Assembly (NCBI GenBank): GCA_003643935.1
Contig: QMLJ01000120.1
Coordinates: 1-5,089 of the forward strand
Reading direction: 5' to 3'
Length of the DNA stretch: 5,089 nucleotides
DNA from: Deltaproteobacteria bacterium
GTDB taxonomy: Bacteria > Desulfobacterota > Desulfomonilia > UBA1062
Shown here: positions 1 to 4,730 of the stretch, in pieces
Layout of the letters: every line of letters starts with the position of its first letter
Numbering within the stretch: the first letter of the stretch is position 1
Notes under the pieces: generated by a model
What the model saw: the letters and a program-made list of their open reading frames with translations, nothing else
Told to the model about the DNA's origin: nothing
Databases searched by the model: none
Program-made: the position numbers and the translations under genes

Positions 1-174
1 GTTGTTCAGGGCATGGCCCATGTGCAATACGCCAGTAATGTTAGGGGGTGGGATAACTATGCTAAAACAGGGTCTTACATCATCATCTTCATCTGCAGAA
101 AAGAAACCTCTTTTCAACCAGAAGTCGTACCATTTCTGTTCTATGTTATTAGGTCTGTAATCTTTGTTTATCAT
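1..174 (-). CDS. valS: Valyl-tRNA synthetase, N-terminal 58 residues (cut by left edge)
   Basis: Reading the minus strand from an ATG at 174-172 gives 58 codons running off the left edge without a stop. The peptide begins [19 protein letters not shown] and reaches PPPNITG (residues 42-48) followed by HMGH (51-54). HMGH is the class I aminoacyl-tRNA synthetase HIGH motif that binds ATP, and the proline-rich stretch with N-[IV]-TG before it is typical of ValRS, which charges tRNA-Val in the cytoplasm. The opening 'Y.P..IE.KWY.FW' is also the usual ValRS N-terminus. The start is supported by AGGAGA seven bases or so upstream (181-186). Most of the protein, including the KMSKS loop and the editing domain, lies outside the window. 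IleRS and LeuRS share the fold, but their HIGH-region wording differs, so ValRS is strongly preferred. Confidence 0.93.
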   Translation of the reverse strand, partial: MINKDYRPNNIEQKWYDFWLKRGFFSADEDDDVRPCFSIVIPPPNITGVLHMGHALNN

Positions 175-180
175 CTGGAA

Positions 181-186
181 TCTCCT
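181..186 (-). promoter_or_regulatory. Ribosome binding site of valS
   Basis: The minus strand reads AGGAGA here, six bases before the ATG at 174. This fixes the valS start and leaves the spacer to its right as untranslated leader and promoter DNA. Confidence 0.75.
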
Positions 187-246
187 GTAACAAAGTTGAA
201 ATTTCACATGCACATACCACTATGCAAAAAATTTCTCCACATACAA

Positions 247-275
247 ATTATTAAGCATAAGACATGCATTGTCCT
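247..275 (-). promoter_or_regulatory. Candidate sigma-70-type promoter for valS
   Basis: On the minus strand AGGACA (275-270; 4 of 6 to TTGACA) is followed after 17 bases by AATAAT (252-247; 5 of 6 to TATAAT). Transcription would start near 240 and give a leader of about 65 bases before valS. The site sits inside an AT-rich stretch, so chance matches are easy. It is covered by an imperfect inverted repeat (251-278). Confidence 0.38.
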
Positions 276-278
276 TAA
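251..278. repeat. Bulged inverted repeat over the valS promoter candidate
   Basis: TTAAG (251-255), five unpaired bases, then GACA (261-264) are mirrored by TGTC (270-273) directly joined to CTTAA (274-278), with TGCAT between the arms. That is nine base pairs with a one-sided five-base bulge. It overlaps both hexamers of the candidate valS promoter, so it could be an operator or a leader hairpin. AT-rich DNA produces such pairs by chance, so confidence is low. Confidence 0.3.
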
Positions 279-288
279 AAGATCTTTT
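277..288. repeat. 12-bp perfect palindrome AAAAGATCTTTT
   Basis: AAAAGATCTTTT reads the same on both strands and does not extend outward (T faces T at the next position). It lies immediately upstream of the -35 of the candidate valS promoter. It could be a dimer-protein site, but A/T tracts around GATC also arise by chance. Confidence 0.4.
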
Positions 289-332
289 TTACGGGTATAT
301 ATTTAAAACAAGCATGCAACAGGTAGGCTGAC

Positions 333-386
333 TAGGGACCTAAAAAGTGGTATAACCTCATGACCTCATACCAAGACAGGGCCCTA
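333..386. repeat. Nested inverted repeat in the spacer between valS and the acidic-protein gene
   Basis: The outer arms are TAGGGACC (333-340) and GGGCCCTA (379-386), pairing at 7 of 8 positions. The inner arms are TGGTAT (348-353) and ATACCA (368-373), pairing perfectly. The 14-base loop contains most of a direct repeat of ACCTCAT (355-361 and 363-369). The right outer arm also contains the 8-bp palindrome AGGGCCCT (378-385). No tRNA, T-box signature or reading frame explains this structure. Confidence 0.55.
341..373 (-). terminator. Possible intrinsic terminator after the pfk / acidic-protein operon
   Basis: Read on the minus strand, TGGTAT, a 14-base loop and ATACCA are followed directly by CTTTTTA. 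This is the order of a Rho-independent terminator, about 50 bases after the stop of the acidic-protein gene. The stem is only six pairs with two G-C pairs and the loop is large, so it would be weak. The T-tract also lies between the arms of a larger competing stem (333-386). Confidence 0.35.
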
Positions 387-423
387 AGGCATGGCGATCC
401 GTAATGTTTTTCTAGCAGTATAA

Positions 424-1059
424 CTATACTTTCTTGAGTTTCTCTATCTCTTCTCTGATGACCTTCTCCACTATGCCAGGCAGCATCTCTCTCGTTGCTG
501 TTATTAATTCCCTTATGAGCTCGCCCATTATGGGCCTTACAATCCCTTCAAGCATAACAGGTATATCCTTTTTTATATCATCAAGATTGATCTCTGGCTC
601 AGCACCTACTATCCCGATTTCCATTCCTTCATCGGTCTTGACCTCACTCTGAACAGCTGATTCACCTTCCGGGATCACATCTTCAGGTACTTGCGCTGTA
701 TCTTCTGAAAATACCTCTTCTTCTTTTATTTTTTCCTCAGACCCTGCATCCACTTTAGCCTCTGCTTCTTCCTTGGGTCCCTCTTCCGTTAATGCTGCCT
801 CTTCACCTGTTGAAAGGCTCACCTCTATGTCAAAGTCATTATTCACAGACTCTATCTCTTCCACCGACACATCGTCTTCCATTGTTATCTCCTTGCCCAG
901 GTCAAAGGTCTCTGGTTCCTGGGCTATGGAAGATACATCTGTCTTGTCCTCTTCCGGGGGCAAATCCCCGCCATCTTCCACAGGGATCTCACCTTCCTCA
1001 AGTAGGTCTGTAAGATCTATTATCTCCTCATCATCCTCTTTCATAGTGGTATCATTCAT
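424..1059 (-). CDS. Acidic disordered protein with PopZ-like C-terminal helical domain (hypothetical)
   Basis: This is a complete 211-residue protein of unproven function. By count 67 residues are Asp or Glu, and there is no Cys, His, Trp or Tyr. Residues 1-160 carry 57 acidic against 8 basic residues and look disordered, apart from a short hydrophobic stretch IIDLTDLL (13-20). Residues 161-211 change abruptly to balanced charge and amphipathic helices, including PGIVEKVIREEIEKLKK near the end. That layout (short N-terminal helix, acidic Pro/Glu linker, C-terminal helices ending L-P-x-I-V-E-x-x-[IV]-R-E-E-I-E-x-[LI]) matches the alphaproteobacterial pole organiser PopZ (DUF2497), which self-assembles through its C-terminus. 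The similarity is recalled, not computed. No signal peptide or membrane segment is seen, so it is cytoplasmic. It starts with ATG inside the pfk stop (ATGA), so the two are translationally coupled. The start is fixed by AGGAGG at 1065-1070; a second Met at residue 6 has no equivalent site. Confidence 0.85.
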   Translation of the reverse strand: MNDTTMKEDDEEIIDLTDLLEEGEIPVEDGGDLPPEEDKTDVSSIAQEPETFDLGKEITMEDDVSVEEIESVNNDFDIEVSLSTGEEAALTEEGPKEEAEAKVDAGSEEKIKEEEVFSEDTAQVPEDVIPEGESAVQSEVKTDEGMEIGIVGAEPEINLDDIKKDIPVMLEGIVRPIMGELIRELITATREMLPGIVEKVIREEIEKLKKV

Positions 1060-2402
1060 TTCTTCCTCCTTTTATTCCCAGGATTTTTCATCACCGGCTG
1101 CCCTGTGGATTCCATTACGCTCATCCACAGTTCGCTGGATACATCTACCTTTTTCCTCTGCTTTGCGCTTAATTCAATGGGTATGTGAACAAACACATCG
1201 TTCCATATACCAATGAGTGCATCTGTCTTGCCTGCCATCCCGGCATGAACCGCCATCTGGGCAAGGAATCCGCAGAATATCGAATCAGAGGCATTTGCAG
1301 GTACGCTGCGTATAACATAGCTGGGATCAATGTACTTCAGGTTTATAGGGATATGCCTGTAAGAAAAGTATTCTTCTATCTTTTCCTTGAGAAAAAGGCC
1401 TATGTCACCCTTCTTTACATTACCAGAGGCATCTACCTTTTTTTGCTTCTCATCAAAAAACTTCTGCCCTGCACCTTCTGCAACAACAATAACTGCATGG
1501 CCCCTCCTCTCAAGCCTCTTTTCCAGGGCAAAAAGAAAACCTTTCTCTCCCTCCAAGTCGAAATCTATCTCGGGGATAAGCACAAAATTGACATCTCTCT
1601 GTGCCAGTGCGGCATGAGCAGCTATAAAACCGGAATCTCTCCCCATCAGTTTGACCAATCCAATTCCGTTTGGTGCTCCTGTTGCCTCGGTATGAGCGCT
1701 CTGTATAACCTTTTTGGATTCCTCTACGGCCGTGTCAAAACCGAATGTCTTAGATACAAAGCTTATGTCGTTATCAATCGTCTTGGGTATGCCTATCACG
1801 GAACACTTGTACTCCCTGGACATGATCTCTCTAGCCACTGCAGATGCTGCCTTGAGGGTTCCATCTCCGCCTATGAAGAACATGACGTTGAGGTTCAGCC
1901 TTTCGATTGCATCAACCACCTCTGATATATCCTGTGCTCCACGTGAAGACCCCAGTATGGTTCCACCTAGCTCATGGATGTTGGCAACCGACTGGGGGCT
2001 GAGCTCTACTACAGGATACCCGTAAGAAGGTATGAAGCCTTCTAATCCAAATGGTATACCGTATATATTACTGACACCGTACATGTAAAACAGTTCCAGG
2101 ACAACACCCCTTATAACATTATTTATGCCAGGACATAAGCCTCCGCACGTAACAATGCCACACTTGGTCTTTGAAGGGTCGAAGTAGATCTTCCTTCTGG
2201 GCCCAGCAACCTCGAAGGTAACGGGTTCCACATTCTTATCAATGCATCCTCTGAGATACTTCAGCTTCGTGTCAATGAGGACCCTGTCGTTCTCATCCAC
2301 GAATACAGTATCCCTCATTGGTGAGATCACCTTGGCCTCTCCCAGTGTCTTCACCTGTGTGTTGATCTGCTCTCCTGGGTCTAGCAAGATTTTAAAACCC
2401 AC
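1056..2402 (-). CDS. pfk: 6-phosphofructokinase, plant/trypanosome-like ATP-type
   Basis: A complete 448-residue kinase that phosphorylates fructose 6-phosphate to the 1,6-bisphosphate in glycolysis. The motifs appear in family order: GIVTCGGLCPG (82-92, phosphate-donor loop), GGDGT (178-182), PKTIDND (206-212, with the catalytic Asp expected at 210), MGRDSG (253-258, substrate), AEGAG (308-312) and DPSYVIR (359-365). The N-terminal 75 residues or so are extra compared with the 320-residue E. coli PfkA. Phrases such as YGIPFGLEGF and SVPANASDS follow the plant and trypanosome ATP-PFK pattern. Donor choice: Gly181 (E. coli Gly104) favours ATP, since PPi enzymes have Asp there. Lys207 (E. coli Gly124) is shared with PPi enzymes but also with ATP-using plant and trypanosome forms, so ATP is inferred, not certain. 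The start is GTG at 2402-2400 with GGAGGT five bases upstream. The C-terminus is basic (NKRRKK) and its stop overlaps the next gene's start. Confidence 0.94.
   Translation of the reverse strand: MGFKILLDPGEQINTQVKTLGEAKVISPMRDTVFVDENDRVLIDTKLKYLRGCIDKNVEPVTFEVAGPRRKIYFDPSKTKCGIVTCGGLCPGINNVIRGVVLELFYMYGVSNIYGIPFGLEGFIPSYGYPVVELSPQSVANIHELGGTILGSSRGAQDISEVVDAIERLNLNVMFFIGGDGTLKAASAVAREIMSREYKCSVIGIPKTIDNDISFVSKTFGFDTAVEESKKVIQSAHTEATGAPNGIGLVKLMGRDSGFIAAHAALAQRDVNFVLIPEIDFDLEGEKGFLFALEKRLERRGHAVIVVAEGAGQKFFDEKQKKVDASGNVKKGDIGLFLKEKIEEYFSYRHIPINLKYIDPSYVIRSVPANASDSIFCGFLAQMAVHAGMAGKTDALIGIWNDVFVHIPIELSAKQRKKVDVSSELWMSVMESTGQPVMKNPGNKRRKK
1065..1070 (-). promoter_or_regulatory. Perfect Shine-Dalgarno of the acidic-protein gene
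   Basis: The minus strand reads AGGAGG five bases before the ATG at 1059-1057. It lies inside the last codons of pfk. The downstream gene therefore has its own strong ribosome site in addition to any reinitiation at the ATGA overlap, and may be made in higher amounts than the kinase. Confidence 0.8.
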
Positions 2403-2407
2403 AAACC

Positions 2408-2413
2408 ACCTCC
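2408..2413 (-). promoter_or_regulatory. Ribosome binding site deciding the GTG start of pfk
   Basis: GGAGGT on the minus strand lies five bases before the GTG at 2402-2400. No ATG in this frame has a comparable site, so GTG is taken as the start codon. Confidence 0.75.
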
Positions 2414-2464
2414 AAGTAAAAACAATATCGGTTCTCTCACATGATTTCTTTATCCATTATCAGC

Positions 2465-2493
2465 CTTATCCAACACTTAAAAAGAAATGGCAA
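2465..2493 (-). promoter_or_regulatory. Candidate promoter for the pfk operon
   Basis: On the minus strand TTGCCA (2493-2488; 5 of 6 to the -35 consensus), a 17-base spacer and GATAAG (2470-2465; 4 of 6 to the -10) precede pfk. They imply a leader of about 55 bases. The same -10 hexamer, GATAAG, appears in the best candidate upstream of hisI. Confidence 0.42.
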
Positions 2494-2495
2494 TA

Positions 2496-2543
2496 GTCAA
2501 AAGTTGTCAAACAAAATCCGCAAACACAAAAGGTCAATTGGAC
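2496..2543. promoter_or_regulatory. GTCAA motif cluster in the divergent intergenic region
   Basis: GTCAA occurs at 2496-2500, again ten bases later at 2506-2510 (both continuing as GTCAAA), and at 2533-2537 within the imperfect palindrome GTCAATTGGAC (2533-2543). The first two are one helical turn apart, just upstream of the candidate pfk -35, which could suit a regulator. No convincing promoter for the rightward genes was found in this gap, although one must be near. Confidence 0.25.
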
Positions 2544-2572
2544 TGTAAAAAAATTTATCCATGTGCTATATG

Positions 2573-2577
2573 GGAGG
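2573..2577 (+). promoter_or_regulatory. Closely spaced ribosome binding site of the small helical protein gene
   Basis: GGAGG is followed after only three bases by ATG at 2581. The spacing is tighter than usual, but an upstream in-frame GTG at 2563 has only A/T-rich DNA before it and no purine site. ATG 2581 is therefore preferred; the GTG would add six residues. Confidence 0.55.
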
Positions 2578-2580
2578 CCC

Positions 2581-2889
2581 ATGGCCGCTAAGGATAGTGT
2601 AGAAAAGACCCAAGAAGAGATCATAAAGGAGATTGCAAAGGCCTTAGGCCATACTGGATACCTATTAGATGCTGTACTCGAAGAGATGAAACAGCTGGAA
2701 TATAAAATGGCACGCACCATCGAAAAGGATGATTATAACAACCTCGTGGAGAAGTTTAACATGAAGAGGCAAGAAGCCCTATTCAGGAGAGACATGCTCA
2801 TAATCCATAGGGAGGCTATAGGGGTTCGCCAGCACAAATTCCTGGACAAGTATTACCCCGTCCCGGGAAAAAAGAAAAAAAGGACATGA
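2581..2889 (+). CDS. Small helical protein of unknown function, upstream of lpd
   Basis: I do not recognise a named family in this 102-residue protein. It looks all-helical and coiled-coil-prone, with charged heptad-like stretches at about residues 6-20 (VEKTQEEIIKEIAKAL) and 28-60. A more basic segment with conserved-looking wording (RRDMLIIHREAIG, then RQHKFLDKYYP) leads to a lysine-rich tail (GKKKKRT). It contains no Cys, no signal peptide and no membrane span, so it is probably cytoplasmic. Its stop lies 13 bases before the lpd start on the same strand, so the two genes almost certainly share a transcript. This could hint at a link with the dehydrogenase, but position alone does not show one. 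The chosen start is ATG 2581 after GGAGG; a GTG at 2563 is possible. Confidence 0.8.
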   Translation: MAAKDSVEKTQEEIIKEIAKALGHTGYLLDAVLEEMKQLEYKMARTIEKDDYNNLVEKFNMKRQEALFRRDMLIIHREAIGVRQHKFLDKYYPVPGKKKKRT

Positions 2890-2902
2890 AAAGGAAATAA
2901 AA

Positions 2903-4255
2903 GTGGATTACGATCTTTGCGTCATAGGTGCAGGTCCAGCTGGCTACACAGCTGCTATAAGCGCATCTAAGATGGGACTTAAAACCGCCGTGTTTGAAGG
3001 TGGCTCTTTAGGTGGCGTGTGTACCAACAGGGGTTGCATCCCGACCAAGACTTATCTGGAGACAACAAGATTTCTCAGGCAGCTTTCCAATGCCAGGAGA
3101 TTTGCAATCGACGTGGAAGACTGGTCATGCGACCTATCCTCACTTAAAAAAAGAAAAGACAGGATCGTAAATCGTCTTGTCCGGGGCGTTGAATATCTCC
3201 TTAAAGAAAACAACGTCTCCCTGTACGCATCCATGGCCGAGATAATTGACAAGAATACGGTCCGCTCTGGCAATGAGGTAATAACTACGGAAGCAATCCT
3301 GGTGGCAACGGGTTCCAGGCCAAAGAATCTGCCTTACTTGGATTCCGAGCACGTATGGACAAGCGACAATATTTTTGATGTGGAGGACATTCCCTCATCT
3401 TTGCTTATTGTTGGAGGCGGTGCAATAGGTATAGAGATGGCAGAGATCTTTTCCACCCTGGGCACCAAGGTGACCGTTGTCGAGTCCATGGACAGGATAC
3501 TCCCCATGGAAGACCCTATTGTGTCGGAGGAGCTGACCAGTATCCTAAGAAACATAAACATATTCACTTCATCCAAGGTAAGTTCCATACGTATGGATTC
3601 ACCTGATGGCCACTTCGAAGTGCTCATACAGACACAAAAGGGTGATGTAAGCATGAAACCTGAGAAGGTTCTTATCTCAACAGGGAGACAACCAAATGTA
3701 CCCAGGGAACTCCTGGAAATGGGTATTGAATTAAATGCCACTGGTGGGATAAAGACAGGGCCCACCATGGAAACATCCATAAATGGTATATACGCAGCCG
3801 GGGATGTAACAGGCGAATACATGTTGGCCTATGTCGCCATGAAACAGGGCCAGGTGGCAGCAGAGAACATATCAGGCCATTTCAAGACAATGGATTACGA
3901 CTACATACCATCGGTCATCTTCACCTCACCTGAAATAGCATCTGTAGGTAGGCCAATGGAAAAACTAAAGAACTCAAAGAAAGGTATATTCCCTGTATCT
4001 GCCCTAGGCAGGGCAAGGACAATGGAGATAAATAGCGGGTTTGCCCAGGTACATGTCTCGCCCGATGGCAGGATGGAACGCGTAACCATAGTGGCGCCGC
4101 ATGCAACGGAGCTTATTGGCTGGGCAGTAATGGCCTTACGCCAGGGTATGAAGGTTGACGAGTTTCTCAGGGCAACATTCCCTCACCCAACGGTCTCCGA
4201 GATCCTGAAGGAAGCCGCAGAGGATGTCATGGGCCTTTCCATACACAAGCCCTAA
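2903..4255 (+). CDS. lpdA: Dihydrolipoamide dehydrogenase (E3, FAD-dependent)
   Basis: A complete 450-residue flavoprotein disulfide reductase that reoxidises dihydrolipoyl groups of 2-oxoacid dehydrogenase or glycine-cleavage complexes and passes electrons to NAD+. Visible parts, in order: the FAD-binding GAGPAG (9-14); the redox-active pair C40 and C45 in VCTNRGCIPTK; ATGSRP (135-140); a second dinucleotide fold GGGAIG (171-176) with Glu194 at the end of its second strand, typical of NAD rather than NADP; the FAD motif AAGDVTG (298-304); and a C-terminal dimerisation domain with HPTVSE (428-433), supplying the catalytic His428 and Glu433. Length is slightly below the usual 460-475. No lipoyl domain is fused, and no partner E1, E2 or gcv gene is in the window. 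The start is GTG at 2903 with AAGGA seven bases upstream. Mercuric or glutathione reductase is less likely, given the His-Pro-Thr-x-x-Glu ending and the absence of MerA-type cysteines at the C-terminus. Confidence 0.93.
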   Translation: MDYDLCVIGAGPAGYTAAISASKMGLKTAVFEGGSLGGVCTNRGCIPTKTYLETTRFLRQLSNARRFAIDVEDWSCDLSSLKKRKDRIVNRLVRGVEYLLKENNVSLYASMAEIIDKNTVRSGNEVITTEAILVATGSRPKNLPYLDSEHVWTSDNIFDVEDIPSSLLIVGGGAIGIEMAEIFSTLGTKVTVVESMDRILPMEDPIVSEELTSILRNINIFTSSKVSSIRMDSPDGHFEVLIQTQKGDVSMKPEKVLISTGRQPNVPRELLEMGIELNATGGIKTGPTMETSINGIYAAGDVTGEYMLAYVAMKQGQVAAENISGHFKTMDYDYIPSVIFTSPEIASVGRPMEKLKNSKKGIFPVSALGRARTMEINSGFAQVHVSPDGRMERVTIVAPHATELIGWAVMALRQGMKVDEFLRATFPHPTVSEILKEAAEDVMGLSIHKP

Positions 4256-4293
4256 CCATGTAAACCAGCTATGCATAGAGTGACAATGAATTC

Positions 4294-4321
4294 TTGACAC
4301 CCATGACCTTATACTGATAAG
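4294..4321 (+). promoter_or_regulatory. Candidate promoter for hisI-hisG
   Basis: A perfect TTGACA (4294-4299) is followed after 16 bases by GATAAG (4316-4321; 4 of 6 to the -10). This puts the transcript start about 25 bases before the hisI ATG. The -10 overlaps the right arm of an inverted repeat at 4307-4322. Read-through from lpd is also possible, because I see no strong terminator between the genes. Confidence 0.45.
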
Positions 4322-4322
4322 G
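4307..4322. repeat. Perfect 6-bp inverted repeat upstream of hisI
   Basis: CCTTAT (4307-4312), a four-base ACTG loop and ATAAGG (4317-4322) form a perfect small hairpin or operator-like dyad. No T-run follows on either strand, so it is not a canonical terminator. Overlap with the candidate -10 would suit an operator. No histidine-rich leader peptide is visible, so a his-type attenuator is not supported. Confidence 0.45.
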
Positions 4323-4337
4323 GCAATATACTTCATA

Positions 4338-4343
4338 AAGGAG
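4338..4343 (+). promoter_or_regulatory. Ribosome binding site of hisI
   Basis: AAGGAG lies nine bases before the ATG at 4353. The nearby GTG at 4348 is in another frame, so the ATG is the start. Confidence 0.75.
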
Positions 4344-4352
4344 AAACGTGTC

Positions 4353-4730
4353 ATGGCCTTACTAGATTTTGAGAAACAGGGTGGCCTGGTACCTGCCATC
4401 GCACAAGACAGCAAGACGGGTGAAGTATTGATGCTAGCCTATATGAACGAAGAGGCCTTTAAGGAGACAGTCAGGACCATGCGGGCATGCTATTACAGCA
4501 GGTCACGGAAAACCCTCTGGAGAAAAGGCGAACAATCTGGAAACATACAGATTGTCAAGGAAATACGTATAGACTGTGATAATGACACCGTACTCCTGAA
4601 GGTGGAACAGGTTGGCGGGGCAGCATGTCACCTTGGTTACAGGTCATGCTTCTTCAGAAGGCTTGAAAACGGGTCATTGATAAACGATGGTGTGAAGATA
4701 TTCGATCCTGAAGAGGTGTACGGTTCATGA
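4353..4730 (+). CDS. hisI: Phosphoribosyl-AMP cyclohydrolase
   Basis: A complete 125-residue enzyme that opens the adenine ring of phosphoribosyl-AMP, the third step of histidine synthesis, in the cytoplasm as a homodimer. The signature is intact. [11 protein letters not shown] (26-36) and [16 protein letters not shown] (49-64) are followed by DCDNDT (74-79), giving Asp74, Asp76 and Asp78 for the Mg site and Cys75 for Zn. [10 protein letters not shown] (91-100) supplies the other two zinc cysteines, Cys92 and Cys99. The protein ends just after this domain, so it is stand-alone HisI with no fused HisE (phosphoribosyl-ATP pyrophosphatase), which must be encoded elsewhere. Its TGA overlaps the hisG ATG (ATGA), implying translational coupling. 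It probably has its own promoter in the 97-bp gap after lpd. Confidence 0.97.
   Translation: MALLDFEKQGGLVPAIAQDSKTGEVLMLAYMNEEAFKETVRTMRACYYSRSRKTLWRKGEQSGNIQIVKEIRIDCDNDTVLLKVEQVGGAACHLGYRSCFFRRLENGSLINDGVKIFDPEEVYGS

Noticed and set aside
13..306. A 97-codon plus-strand open frame at the left edge
   Set aside because: It is antisense to the valS start, including the HMGH motif, and extends into AT-rich spacer. No ribosome site or family resemblance is seen.
359..372. CATGACCTCATAC here resembles CATGACCTTATAC at 4302-4314, both intergenic
   Set aside because: A 12-of-13 match between two sites is expected several times by chance in 5 kb when both strands are compared, and the flanks do not match.
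187..423. T-box riboswitch or tRNA gene upstream of valS
   Set aside because: The T-box core (AGGGTGG..ACC type) and a matching terminator are not present. No cloverleaf with a GTTCRA-type loop can be formed by eye.
1185..1925. A 246-codon open frame on the plus strand, antisense to pfk
   Set aside because: It lies entirely opposite a well-conserved kinase gene. Its peptide is rich in Cys and Tyr with no family resemblance, and it has no fitting ribosome site.
3334..3822. A 162-codon open frame on the minus strand within lpd
   Set aside because: The lpd frame has all its catalytic motifs. The antisense peptide is Ser/Met/Pro-rich and looks like a shadow of lpd codons.
4256..4306. Terminator after lpd
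   Set aside because: No GC-rich hairpin followed by a T-run is present. The only dyad (4307-4322) lacks a T-tract on either strand.
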